Below are positions 33,035 through 42,496 of a DNA stretch of 64,000 bases, one piece after another; within the stretch, counting starts at the first letter, position 1, and each line of letters opens with the position of its first letter. The stretch lies in the NCBI GenBank assembly GCA_016223085.1, contig JACRPS010000004.1, forward strand, positions 276,484 through 340,483. The letters run 5' to 3'. Below the pieces are notes generated by a model. That model did no database searches. It saw nothing but the letters and a program-made list of their open reading frames with translations, and was not told where the DNA came from. The translations under genes and the position numbers were made by a program. This stretch comes from Chloroflexota bacterium. GTDB lineage: Bacteria; Chloroflexota; Anaerolineae; Aggregatilineales; Phototrophicaceae.

Positions 33035-34072
33035 ATGGAGAAGTCAAACAATTTGCAGTTTGTCGCTTCGGTGACTATTTGCCCAAGTGACATTCAAAAG
33101 GTACGAAAGCACGTTGAGATAGCAAAAACGGCTACTGATCCTCTTCACAGTGTGCTCATTACGCCGTTATTTGCCAACCCTCGCTCACTAATGATGGTAC
33201 GAGACCTGGCAGAGAGCGGCAAGCAGGTGTATTTCGATAGCGGTGGCTACTATGTTCAAATCGGGCGGCTACGTTACGAAGAATTGTATATGCCACTATT
33301 GCAAGCCTACCGTGCAAACCCCTGGGCTTCAATTTTTACGCTGCCCGACCACGTACCCACTACCCAGGATGACCCTGATACGGTTGAGTGTAAAGTACAT
33401 GACACAATTACTTATAGCACCTTATTTTTTCAGGAATTACCGGATAATTTGAAACCTCGCGCGATGCCCGTTGTTCAAGGACACACGGTACGACAGATTG
33501 ATGCCTGTTTGCAGGCATATATCCGATTAGGCGCAAAACAGATTGGTTTTGGTAGTTTTGGAACATCGGGCAAGAAAAGCGAAATAAATGTTGCTACAAA
33601 TGGCTCGGTTGGTTTGGCTAAATACGTAATACAAGTTGCTCATTCGCATGGCATGAAAGTTCATGTTTTTGGTCTTGGAGCACCTGCCCTCGTTGCAATG
33701 TTAAAGGGCATTAAGGCGGATTCATTCGATTCATCGTCTTGGCTAAAAGCGGCTGGTTTCGGGCAAGTCTTTCTTCCATTCATGCGTGCTTACAATATAT
33801 CGCATAACTATACTGTCTCTGAGTTGCAGCGGGGCATCACCTTCAATCAGTTTGATGAATGGAAGACCTTGACAGGACATCACTGCAAACTGTGTGAGGA
33901 ACTAGACAATCTTCAGAAACATAAGATGTACCGTGCAGCGCACAATCTGATTGTTCTAGCCGAGACTATTGCAATGGTCAATCAAGGTGATTTCAGCCGA
34001 ATTAAACAGATTTACGTGAAAGGTTCTGGTAAATATCGGCAGGAGTTTGACCGATGGCTTCAACCAAATTAG
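33035..34072 (+). CDS. DpdA-like guanine transglycosylase (TGT family)
   Basis: A 345-residue member of the queuine/archaeosine tRNA-ribosyltransferase superfamily, most like DpdA, which inserts 7-deazaguanines into DNA. Asp68 in VYFDSGGYYVQIG corresponds to the TGT DSGG motif and Asp232 in ADSFDSSSW to the nucleophile. FGLGAP (212-217) fits the FGIG-type loop, and Cys284, Cys287 and His303 (HCKLCEEL ... AAHNL) form a reduced zinc site. The gene starts the tight operon with PglZ and the BrxC-like ATPase, which points to DNA rather than tRNA. No preQ0 synthesis genes are in the window, so the base would come from host pathways. A tRNA-directed role is the alternative. Confidence 0.75.
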   Translation: MEKSNNLQFVASVTICPSDIQKVRKHVEIAKTATDPLHSVLITPLFANPRSLMMVRDLAESGKQVYFDSGGYYVQIGRLRYEELYMPLLQAYRANPWASIFTLPDHVPTTQDDPDTVECKVHDTITYSTLFFQELPDNLKPRAMPVVQGHTVRQIDACLQAYIRLGAKQIGFGSFGTSGKKSEINVATNGSVGLAKYVIQVAHSHGMKVHVFGLGAPALVAMLKGIKADSFDSSSWLKAAGFGQVFLPFMRAYNISHNYTVSELQRGITFNQFDEWKTLTGHHCKLCEELDNLQKHKMYRAAHNLIVLAETIAMVNQGDFSRIKQIYVKGSGKYRQEFDRWLQPN

Positions 34073-34899
34073 CCATTCATATACCCCCAGACGCTAACCC
34101 TGTCAACATTACGGAGATGGTGGTTGCGATAGCCAGACAAGGGGCAGACACAGTTTTTGAAAGTGTGCGTGATCTATTGGAGTACACAGAATCGCAAGGA
34201 ATTGGTTCAAGAACTGAAATGCAGTCAACAGCAGTCTACCTGGGATTGCTAGAAAAATCTTCCAGTGGATTGGGTCTGACACGAACAGGTTTTGCTTTGG
34301 CAAAAATACGGGAAGATGTGCGTTCCGATCTACTCCATTACTTAATGTATACAGGTTGGGAAGAATCCGATCCTGTGAATTTTCTCCCGTCATGGTCATA
34401 CCGCATATGCTGTGATCGTTATTGGGAAGGTCAAGAGGTAACGCTAGATTCCGATTACCTTAACCGGCAGGTTGAGGAAACCATTAACCAAGCCCGCGAA
34501 GCATTTGCCCAACTGAACATCGGGGAAGTGGCAGAAGTTTCATTTAGTCGAAAGAGTTTAGAAGGCGCTCATAAGTGGCTAGGAGCTTTACAGCCACCCG
34601 TGATAGAGAACAAGGTTTTTACACGCCGTTCATTTTGCCCACCCGAATTACTGCTTCTTGCCATCGGGTACGTTATGAAAGATGAAACTGATGCGACTGA
34701 CATAGACATATTACTGACGCGCGAGAAGCGGGACAGAATTTGTAAGGTCTGTTTGCTTGATCACAATGCGCTTGATCGAGCGTTGGATTGGATGCTCCCA
34801 ATTTTTCCTGCTGTAATTTCGCCTGGCACTTCCGCCGGGTTCTATGGTCGCTTTGTGCGGTTACACAAGCTGCCCACATTAGAGGATGTCGTTCGGTGA
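34054..34899 (+). CDS. Winged-helix-like protein of the DpdA/PglZ operon, unknown function
   Basis: A 281-residue protein starting 19 bp before the end of the transglycosylase gene, so translation is coupled. Residues about 25-100 look like a winged helix (ARQGADTVFESVRDLLEYTES; STAVYLGLLEKSSSGLGLTRTGFALAKI). The remainder is mixed alpha/beta with no motif I can name; RRSFCPPELLLLAIGYVMKD and a later RICKVCLLD are notable. Defence operons often carry such proteins as adaptors. Its position between the base-exchange enzyme and the ATPases makes it an integral component. Confidence 0.65.
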   Translation: MASTKLAIHIPPDANPVNITEMVVAIARQGADTVFESVRDLLEYTESQGIGSRTEMQSTAVYLGLLEKSSSGLGLTRTGFALAKIREDVRSDLLHYLMYTGWEESDPVNFLPSWSYRICCDRYWEGQEVTLDSDYLNRQVEETINQAREAFAQLNIGEVAEVSFSRKSLEGAHKWLGALQPPVIENKVFTRRSFCPPELLLLAIGYVMKDETDATDIDILLTREKRDRICKVCLLDHNALDRALDWMLPIFPAVISPGTSAGFYGRFVRLHKLPTLEDVVR

Positions 34900-35402
34900 G
34901 TACCTGGCTGAAGCTGGTTAATGACCTGAAGCAGCGTCCGCCAGAGAATTTTCTGACGGAAACACAGCGAATAGCGTTTGAGGCTATCTGCTCAATGACA
35001 CGCTTTCCAGGTTGGATTAATTTGCACGGTATATATGGTACAGGAAAAACCTATCTGTCCTGGGCATTGGTGCGGGCAACAGGTGCAGTTTATGTAGCAG
35101 GGCCTGTACGGTTAGAAATAGCAGCCGACGAACAAGAAACATTCATTGTAGACAATTCACCCTATCGAGAAGATGATGCACGTCGGGTACTGGCGCGCTG
35201 TGGTCTACTGGGGGCAAACACAGTAGTTCTGGTGACACGTCGCCCAATTACAATGCCAATGCGCCGTGTTGAATTGAATCTACCATCACCCGACGATTTG
35301 AATACTGTTATCCGTTCGCTAGGGCGAATGGGTTATCCATGCGATCAACAACTCTTGCCAGCCAAACCAACTCTCTGGGATGTGCTGCAAGCCTGTATTT
35401 AA
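34896..35402 (+). CDS. Small P-loop ATPase of the DpdA/PglZ operon
   Basis: A 168-residue protein starting with GTG at 34896, overlapping the previous stop by GTGA. Walker A is GIYGTGKTY (about 45-53) in FPGWINLHGIYGTGKTYLSW. FIVDNSPYREDDARRVLARC resembles a Walker B region followed by an arginine-bearing helix, and TVVLVTRRPI may be sensor 1. It is far smaller than a full AAA+ protein. It could act as a loader or regulator for the giant ATPase encoded 12 bp downstream. The family is not recognised. Confidence 0.65.
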   Translation: MSTWLKLVNDLKQRPPENFLTETQRIAFEAICSMTRFPGWINLHGIYGTGKTYLSWALVRATGAVYVAGPVRLEIAADEQETFIVDNSPYREDDARRVLARCGLLGANTVVLVTRRPITMPMRRVELNLPSPDDLNTVIRSLGRMGYPCDQQLLPAKPTLWDVLQACI

Positions 35403-35414
35403 TTGGGGGCTATC

Positions 35415-38400
35415 ATGGGTCTTGAAGGACTGGATTACATACTGAACAAAAAAGAGGTTGTTCCAACGGTCAGTGCGCGTGATCTGTTGGAACGCGCCGA
35501 GCAAGTAGACATGGACTACAAGCGCCATGTACGCACCTATGTGCCTATAAGCCGCGCTGCCAATGGGCAGGATGGGCAACTCAACGTTGAGGAATTTGAA
35601 CGTAAGGTTATCAAGCAGGTGAAGGAGGCGCGTGCGCCTCGTGGCTACCTGACTGCTGAATATGGTTACGGCAAAACCAGCACGGCTTTATACCTCTGGC
35701 TACGGGCAGAAGAAGACAATCTAATCGCCGTTCCTCCGTTCCAGATGCTTGAACTCCCTGATCTGGTCACAGCAACACATGGATGGACGCGCTATCGCCT
35801 TAGCCACCATCGCCCTGATTTGGTGACTTCTCTTGATACGTTGTATGAAACGACAATGGATCGCAGTATTGAGAAAGAGGCACACGAAAAGCATGTAAGC
35901 GTGTCTGTGATGCGGGAGTGGGTCAATCAAGGACGCTTCATTCTTGACCTGCAACCTACTGATTATATTCATTATTTTGAGGATGTTACCGAAATCGTCC
36001 TTCAAGCAGGTTTCGAGGGGCTAATTTTACTGCCTGACGAAATTCAGCAATATATCGAGCCGAAAATCGCATCGAAGAACGGCGATCCCATAGCACCGTT
36101 TTTCAATCTCATACAAGGTTTAGCGACACGCGCCGAACGTTTATGCTTCGGTTTCATTATGGTCATTCCCTTAAAAGAAATCGGGGTGATTCGTGAAGCG
36201 CGTGGACGAGATGATCTTTTGCATCGAATGCGTGAGTTGAGCCTTGATCTGTCCAGCGTATATGATCCCGATTTTGCGAAGCGGTTGTGGAAGCGGCTGG
36301 CCGAGGAATTCCATTTTGCTGAGGTTATGGATGACATTGTTCGGCCAGAAACCCTGAAAGCATTAGGGGAAATTGCCGCCAGGGAAGATATATCAAACGG
36401 TCCCCGGACTGTAATTAACGTCTTCCGCCGCATGGTACAGCGGTATCACGAAACTGGACATGCAAACAGCCAGCCGTATTCGCCTCTTGATCTGATTGAC
36501 GATTTTATGAACGAGCAGGCGATACAATTTACTGGAAATGACAAGATTCGTAGTGTGACCCGGCGGGCGCTGCAAAGTGCCACCGTTCGCACTAACCCCG
36601 AACGTTATGAGCCTGCTATCAAATTAGCGGCTGCATTCCCTACGGAGGGCGTACCTCATGCGATTCAAGTGCAATATCACGTAGATCGGGCGCTTGATGA
36701 ACTGATGCAGGTCGCACTTGGAGATTTGGTCATTGCAGTGGGGCCGCTGGATGAGGGTGGTGTTACCCTGTCCGGCCTAGACCGAGTGCAACTTCAAAGA
36801 GAGTGGTTGCCTCAGACCATTCGTGATTTTCGTCGTGCTTATGGCGAAAATCACGATAGCACCCGCAGCCGTGCGCTCGACGTTTTCACTGCACTGCTCA
36901 AGAGCCATGTTTTCAAGGGCTGGAAAGTTATAGAGGAGCGGCCAAGCAACTTCACCTCCAACCTTTCCATTATCTTTGAAGGCGATTTTCAGTCATTCGC
37001 ATCACGTTTTCCACGCCGTAAAGTACAAGCACGCATTTTATGGGAAGACGAAGAGCGTAAGGATGACATAGCCTACGGAGATGTAGTTATTGAATATCGT
37101 TTGAGTCTACACCATGACCAGGAGGAACGCCGCCACCTGGCGCAGCCCGTCGAACTTGAAGTCAGTAACTATACGGCGGTCGTGCCGATCAATTTGTTAT
37201 ATGTCAGGCCAGAGGGCTTGCCTGTACAGATTCAGCAGGCACTACAAGGGGTATGGTCACCCTATGACCTGTCACCGTTGGTGCTGATGAATATCTACCA
37301 AATGCTTGAGGAGAAACGGGCTGATAACCTCATTCCAAAGCAGGACGATCAGTATATCAAGAGCGGCTTCCAGCCTGACCTACTTGAGACGGTCATGCGC
37401 GATTTGTTCAACGCTGAGGTGGGCGCACCTTTAGGTGCGGCGGGTGCTGGCATAACAGAACAAGCCATTTTGAGACTGCTCGATCTGCGCTACGGACGCA
37501 GTTATCGAACACTAATGGCGGTTAACACATGGCGTGATTCTTTACGTAAGTACGTGTCGGCTTTGGAACGCTTAAACAACCTCTATCAAAAACGAGGTGA
37601 TGTTGAAGTCGAAGGAACAAAGAAACAAATAGCTGACCTGATGGTACTGTCGGTCACTGCTTTAGAAAGTTTTATGCGAACCTTCGATACCCTACTTAGA
37701 CAGGAACGAGATTGGCCTACGCGAGCGCAGCAGGATGAAACCGGGTCGGTCAAGTTCACACTTCATCCCCTGGAAGAACAGATTGTGGGTTGGCTACGTG
37801 AGTCCAAACATATTGAACGGATTCAATCAGGGGGGTTGGCACACGAAGTTCACTGCATGAATATCAGCGACATATACACGCGAGCGCGCAGTCACGGCTA
37901 CCAAAACGAGGAGATCGAAGCCCTGCTCAATCTCCTCAGTAAACGTGAACTTATAGATTTCCATCAACAGCACTTGATTCGTGAAGTGCCTTCGCAAGTT
38001 CCCGACTTAGATAGTGTTGCCGCGAATTTGCGGGCACTAGATCACGATGTGGAAGCGTTGCTAACAGGTTTTCCCAATAATCAACGGCTATTGAGCCTTC
38101 AAGATAATGTCAAGAAATGGCAGTCTGACCTTGAAAAAGAGCTTCAATTGGGGCGACCTGATCCTCAGAAAGCCTATAAACTGGGGCGTAATATACAACT
38201 ACGGCACAATGAACTGCAAATGTTCGTGAGCGAAAAGCAAGCGGAACTGGCTAAGCAGCTTGTAGCTACCTTACGGGGTTTACGGCCAGTTCGTCCCGAT
38301 TACATTAACTCCTTAAATGAGCCAATTGCCGGTAGCGTAAGTTATGTGGATCAGGTTAATGTACTGCGCCAAGCACTACGGCGACACGCCGATACAGTAA

Positions 38401-39482
38401 AAGCGGGGGTGGAACAACTGCGCTCTCACCTTGAACAGATACAACAGCTACTTTCCAATCCAGAACTTGGATGTGAAACGCTGGCGCAAGTTGCTCAGGA
38501 CATGAGCAAGTACGAAGGCCAAATAACATCAGTGGGCAATCAAGTCGAACTGTTTGATAATCAGTATCAGCACCTCACTGCATGGCGGCGTTTGGTTACA
38601 GCAGGCTCGTCATTGTATGACAGTCTTCAACAGATGGAGGCAGCAACTCGACCTCAAGCAGTCTCTTTTGATCGGTTAGCTGGCGATATTCGCGCTGATA
38701 TTTCCAGTAAACCCGCCTCACTGAAACTTGACTCGCTGCCAAATCACAGCATTTACGAGAGTCGTCTTGCTGAGATTAGTGAGCAAGTGAGAAGAATACG
38801 GACAGAGGCTCAGGACGCCTTTACTGATTTACAGAATCAGTATCGGCAAGCTCTCACAGGTCAGGGACTATTCAGACGCGAACAACTCGACAGACCATTT
38901 GAATTCAATTTTGCAAATCCCGGTGAATCGATACGTCTTTTGCACGAAGATGTACAGCGCCGAATGCTCGAACTTCACAGGCAGATGGTGAATATCGTTA
39001 AGCGCCAACGTCAAGATGTACTGATGTTACTCAATCCCAATCAATTGAAAGACCTGCTACCTGAAGATTGTCAAGCAGTCCAAAGTAGTGGTCAAGAAAT
39101 ATTGGAGCGGTCTGAACAAATCAGTAGTGTTCTCACAAAAATGGAAAGCCAAGCTCGTGATGTAACTGTTATTCGTGATTTCACATCCGCCAACGAGGGA
39201 CAGTTTGCACAACTTGTCAGCGATTTTGTGGGTGTCAGGGATGCTTTACGAGACATTGATGGGCACTGTAAGCAGTTGCGAACTCGATTGGCCGATGCTG
39301 AGTTGTCCCCCCAGGAACAAATCGCTTTCGATCAACTCCAAGCGGACGACATTGAAAATGGCGAAGATTTGATCGAATGGCAACGGAGAGTCCCTCTTTC
39401 TGAAGATGAGTTCTGGGCTGCACTCAGAGGCTTGTATGAAAAACGCCGTATACGCCAGATAGTGAGCCGCGTGCGGAGGTAG
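35415..39482 (+). CDS. Giant BrxC/PglY-like ATPase
   Basis: A 1355-residue protein; I use ATG 35415, behind GGGGGCTATC. Walker A is AEYGYGKTS (about 80-88) and a Walker B-like segment is GLILLPDEIQQYI (about 202-214). The large size, the YGYGKT P-loop close to the N-terminus and the long helical, coiled-coil C-terminal half (about 880-1340) fit the BrxC/PglY family of BREX and Pgl phage-defence systems. The pglZ gene follows after 2 bp, as in BREX operons. BrxC is thought to work in recognition of foreign DNA or complex assembly. I do not claim a specific BREX type. Confidence 0.75.
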   Translation: MGLEGLDYILNKKEVVPTVSARDLLERAEQVDMDYKRHVRTYVPISRAANGQDGQLNVEEFERKVIKQVKEARAPRGYLTAEYGYGKTSTALYLWLRAEEDNLIAVPPFQMLELPDLVTATHGWTRYRLSHHRPDLVTSLDTLYETTMDRSIEKEAHEKHVSVSVMREWVNQGRFILDLQPTDYIHYFEDVTEIVLQAGFEGLILLPDEIQQYIEPKIASKNGDPIAPFFNLIQGLATRAERLCFGFIMVIPLKEIGVIREARGRDDLLHRMRELSLDLSSVYDPDFAKRLWKRLAEEFHFAEVMDDIVRPETLKALGEIAAREDISNGPRTVINVFRRMVQRYHETGHANSQPYSPLDLIDDFMNEQAIQFTGNDKIRSVTRRALQSATVRTNPERYEPAIKLAAAFPTEGVPHAIQVQYHVDRALDELMQVALGDLVIAVGPLDEGGVTLSGLDRVQLQREWLPQTIRDFRRAYGENHDSTRSRALDVFTALLKSHVFKGWKVIEERPSNFTSNLSIIFEGDFQSFASRFPRRKVQARILWEDEERKDDIAYGDVVIEYRLSLHHDQEERRHLAQPVELEVSNYTAVVPINLLYVRPEGLPVQIQQALQGVWSPYDLSPLVLMNIYQMLEEKRADNLIPKQDDQYIKSGFQPDLLETVMRDLFNAEVGAPLGAAGAGITEQAILRLLDLRYGRSYRTLMAVNTWRDSLRKYVSALERLNNLYQKRGDVEVEGTKKQIADLMVLSVTALESFMRTFDTLLRQERDWPTRAQQDETGSVKFTLHPLEEQIVGWLRESKHIERIQSGGLAHEVHCMNISDIYTRARSHGYQNEEIEALLNLLSKRELIDFHQQHLIREVPSQVPDLDSVAANLRALDHDVEALLTGFPNNQRLLSLQDNVKKWQSDLEKELQLGRPDPQKAYKLGRNIQLRHNELQMFVSEKQAELAKQLVATLRGLRPVRPDYINSLNEPIAGSVSYVDQVNVLRQALRRHADTVKAGVEQLRSHLEQIQQLLSNPELGCETLAQVAQDMSKYEGQITSVGNQVELFDNQYQHLTAWRRLVTAGSSLYDSLQQMEAATRPQAVSFDRLAGDIRADISSKPASLKLDSLPNHSIYESRLAEISEQVRRIRTEAQDAFTDLQNQYRQALTGQGLFRREQLDRPFEFNFANPGESIRLLHEDVQRRMLELHRQMVNIVKRQRQDVLMLLNPNQLKDLLPEDCQAVQSSGQEILERSEQISSVLTKMESQARDVTVIRDFTSANEGQFAQLVSDFVGVRDALRDIDGHCKQLRTRLADAELSPQEQIAFDQLQADDIENGEDLIEWQRRVPLSEDEFWAALRGLYEKRRIRQIVSRVRR

Positions 39483-39484
39483 CT

Positions 39485-40618
39485 ATGAGCACTGGGGTGG
39501 CAACAACGTTTAACGAACTTGCCCAGTTGTTAGCGAAAATCCCAGTGATTGGGCATGTTCATCCATTGATTCCACTCTGCTTACCTCCCGGTACGCAAGT
39601 GGTGAATGACATACAAGGATTTGGTTACGAGATTGACTCTCCTGAGCTTCATGCTGCAAGGCCAACCCTGCTCATTCGACATGACAAGGCTTTAATGGCA
39701 CGCTTTCCATTAGTAAATGTACTGAACCATCCACCGATAGAAGCCGTGAACAATAATATCGCTCATAACGTCAGATATGCACGAGAACATCTTTTAACAC
39801 ACGATAAAATCGCTCCTCACATTGAAAGGGATGTACATGCTTCGCCCCCTGATGTTGTGGTCTTGTTTCTCGTTGACGGCTTAAGTTACGCTGACGTGTT
39901 AAATTGGTGCTGGGATGAACTTCAACCCTGCTTTGTGGACGGCCCATCTGTCACTTTTCGCTTTCATAATGGCAGGTTGGTGGAGACGGTAGGTTTCGCC
40001 TCGATTATTAATCGGCCATCGGTATACGAGCGTTTGTATGGATTAGGGTATCATCAGGCTAGAGGTTACACTTATTGGGACAGGAACGAAAATCAAATCG
40101 CCGATTTCATGTTTGAGGCAATTCCTGTTGAGGGCATAACAAACTTTGAAGTGGCTTTGCAGTGGCTTAAAGACGAAAAATCTCTACGTAATTGTTATAT
40201 TCAGATTGTCCGTGAAGGTTTGGATGGTTTAGCACATGGGAAACGTGAACTACGACCTTCAGAAGTAGATATTGCTGTGAAGGCTATACTGCAAGATATT
40301 GAGCGTTTGCTAAATCTATTGGAGAGCAAACATTTAAGTGTGAATCTCTATCTGACCGCAGATCATGGCGTACTCTGGAAAAACGAACATTCGTTTCGCA
40401 CACTTCGAGGTATTCGTGATAGTAAACCTCGTTTTACTTCATCGTGTCCGGCTGAAGAGTTTAGAGAGTATACTGTGCGATTTGAAAATAGCTATGTACC
40501 CTATTATTTATATACCTACCCATATTTAGGCGTTCCAATACGCACTAATGACAGCGGTGTACATGGCGGTTTGTCGTATCAGGAGTCCATTGTGCCTTTT
40601 GGAAAGTTCAAGGTGTAA
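39485..40618 (+). CDS. pglZ: PglZ-domain protein (alkaline phosphatase superfamily)
   Basis: A 377-residue protein with the PglZ core. VVLFLVDGLSYADV gives the metal ligand Asp131 and nucleophile Ser134. REGLDGLAHG gives Asp247 and His251, and YLTADHGVLW gives Asp293 and His294. The C-terminal VHGGLSYQESIVPF is the PglZ hallmark, with another ligand His. It is shorter than PglZ of type 1 BREX (over 800 residues), so it is close to a minimal catalytic domain. It is the common component of BREX and Pgl systems. It lies between the BrxC-like and HerA-like ATPases, separated by 2 and 5 bp. Confidence 0.85.
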   Translation: MSTGVATTFNELAQLLAKIPVIGHVHPLIPLCLPPGTQVVNDIQGFGYEIDSPELHAARPTLLIRHDKALMARFPLVNVLNHPPIEAVNNNIAHNVRYAREHLLTHDKIAPHIERDVHASPPDVVVLFLVDGLSYADVLNWCWDELQPCFVDGPSVTFRFHNGRLVETVGFASIINRPSVYERLYGLGYHQARGYTYWDRNENQIADFMFEAIPVEGITNFEVALQWLKDEKSLRNCYIQIVREGLDGLAHGKRELRPSEVDIAVKAILQDIERLLNLLESKHLSVNLYLTADHGVLWKNEHSFRTLRGIRDSKPRFTSSCPAEEFREYTVRFENSYVPYYLYTYPYLGVPIRTNDSGVHGGLSYQESIVPFGKFKV

Positions 40619-40623
40619 ACAAC

Positions 40624-41832
40624 TTGGAACTCATGCTTGGAAGAGACCTCAATACTCAGAAAAATGTCTATCTGGATGCTTCAGGGTCACGCGCGGTTCT
40701 TGTGTGTGGCAAGCGAGGCAGCGGTAAATCTTATACGTTAGGTGTATTGATCGAGGAGCTTGTTGCTGTTGGTGGTCGAAATGTTATTCCCATCGTCGTT
40801 GATCCGATGGGCATCTACCATACAATGGTCAAGCGAAATGAACGCCAAAGCTCAGAGTTGTTTCGTTGGGGACTGACCGCGCAGGGATTACGAGTTCGTT
40901 TGCTTATTCCAGGTATCCCTGAAGAACTATACGACCCGGATATTCTGGATGAACTTCGTCGTCGTGGTGTCGAATATACTTGTCTACGGCTAAATCCTGC
41001 CGATCTTACACCCGATGGTTGGTGTGACCTATTCGACGCAGATGTGAATAAGCCAATGGGAATTGTGCTGTTTAGAGCAGTGCAAAACTTATCTGAGGAG
41101 CAAGGGTTTTTCACTGTTCATGACATTGCAAGAAGTGTCGAGAAGGACAAGCGGGCACAGGATACTTCTAAAGAAGCTCTTCTGAACCGCCTAGAAGGTG
41201 CTGCGCGTTGGCATTTATTTAGCGAAGAGTCGTATCAACCTTTGGATAGCATTTTTGAACCGGGCGTCGTTAACGTTATTGATGTGAGTCGCTTAGAGAG
41301 TGGGCCACAAGGACGACGAAATCTGATTGTATCCGTAGTGGGCAGAAATCTATTCCGTGCTCGATCTGATGCGCGTCTTCGTGAGGAGTTTGGATTGGCA
41401 GCCGAACTCCCCCGCGTATGGTTGGCTTTGGATGAGGCACATCAATTTGCGCCAAGTTCGGGAAACTCCCTCGGAAAACAACAGCTTATTCGATGGGCTA
41501 AAGAAGGGAGACAACCAGGGCTATCATTGGTCGTAGCGACTCAACAGCCCTCTGCCATTGACCGTGAGATATTATCGCAGTGTGATGTGATTCTCAGCCA
41601 TAAACTTACAACACGAGATGATGTAATGGCTTTGAACAGTTTGAGCCAGGATTATATGGGAAGTGAGTTGCGGAATTATATAACTGGACTTGAGCGTGTA
41701 GGGCAAGCTGTTTTAGTGGATGATGAACGTGAGTCTGTAAGCGTAATGCAGATACGGCCTCGGCAGAGTCAGCACGGCGGTGGTACTGTCGCCAGTGATG
41801 CCCAAAATGATTATGACATCTGGCAACAGTAA
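40624..41832 (+). CDS. HerA/FtsK-like ATPase (DUF87)
   Basis: A 402-residue HerA-type ATPase. Walker A is CGKRGSGKSYTLG (about 30-42), followed by VIPIVVDPMGIYHTM. Walker B is VWLALDEAHQFAP, and the sensor region is LSLVVATQQPSAID. A C-terminal stretch (LTTRDDVMALNSLSQDYMGSELRNYI) matches the family. The start is TTG 40624 or ATG 40633. HerA proteins form hexameric DNA pumps and occur with nucleases in several defence systems. Here it follows pglZ by 5 bp and probably moves on or clears target DNA. No separate nuclease gene is evident in the operon. Confidence 0.85.
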   Translation: MELMLGRDLNTQKNVYLDASGSRAVLVCGKRGSGKSYTLGVLIEELVAVGGRNVIPIVVDPMGIYHTMVKRNERQSSELFRWGLTAQGLRVRLLIPGIPEELYDPDILDELRRRGVEYTCLRLNPADLTPDGWCDLFDADVNKPMGIVLFRAVQNLSEEQGFFTVHDIARSVEKDKRAQDTSKEALLNRLEGAARWHLFSEESYQPLDSIFEPGVVNVIDVSRLESGPQGRRNLIVSVVGRNLFRARSDARLREEFGLAAELPRVWLALDEAHQFAPSSGNSLGKQQLIRWAKEGRQPGLSLVVATQQPSAIDREILSQCDVILSHKLTTRDDVMALNSLSQDYMGSELRNYITGLERVGQAVLVDDERESVSVMQIRPRQSQHGGGTVASDAQNDYDIWQQ

Positions 41833-42259
41833 CAATGTAACGGTTCGCAAGGCTACAATCGAAGATTTAGAAGCCATCAAACGGTTGTCTGACCAACACC
41901 GTGCCGAACTTGGTTTTGTCCTAAAGCCCGCTTTGGAAAAGGCCATTCTGGACGGTGAAGTTTTCGTAGCCGTTGCACCGCAAATTGTTGGATTTGTTCA
42001 TTACCATCATCGGCGTGATTCACAGACCACTTTGTACCATATTGTAGTCAATATGGAGGAGCGAAGGCAGGGTATCGGACGAGCTTTGTTATCAAGGCTA
42101 AAAGTGGAAGCAACTGAAAGAGGTCAGTCGAGCATTCTTCTAAAATGCCCAACTGAATTGCCTGCAAATAAATTTTATGAACAGTGCGGCTACTCTCATA
42201 TTGATGTAGAACCAGGCAAGCATCGTCGTCTTAATGTATGGCAAATAAGCCTGGATTAA
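41813..42259 (+). CDS. GNAT-family N-acetyltransferase
   Basis: A 148-residue acetyltransferase. I start at ATG 41813, which overlaps the end of the HerA-like gene by 20 bp. The acetyl-CoA binding motif is VNMEERRQGIGRALLSRLK, and the typical C-terminal NKFYEQCGYS is present. Its substrate is unknown. The overlap makes it the last gene of the operon, where it may be a passenger or a modifier of a system component. Confidence 0.85.
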   Translation: MTSGNSNNVTVRKATIEDLEAIKRLSDQHRAELGFVLKPALEKAILDGEVFVAVAPQIVGFVHYHHRRDSQTTLYHIVVNMEERRQGIGRALLSRLKVEATERGQSSILLKCPTELPANKFYEQCGYSHIDVEPGKHRRLNVWQISLD

Positions 42260-42380
42260 AGGAAGTTCTAAACGTTACTTGGTGCAACTGGTTTGTGTGC
42301 GTATCACCGCCTTCTTGGGTAACACCTGATGGCCTGACCTGTATTGCATTTCGACCATACTGACAACTTCAACCAAGAAT

Positions 42381-42395
42381 CCATAACAGATATGG
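42381..42395. repeat. Island near-palindrome, copy 7 (exact)
   Basis: CCATAACAGATATGG, the exact complement of the consensus, in the 237-bp gap upstream of the DUF4058 gene. No gene was found in that gap. Confidence 0.75.
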
Positions 42396-42496
42396 AACGC
42401 CAGGGAGCTTTTGGAAAACGGCGGCATACTGAACTGAGTCCTTCGCCAAGTGGACATGATAGAATAGAGGGGAATAGTGGTTGTTGAGTAAAAAAG

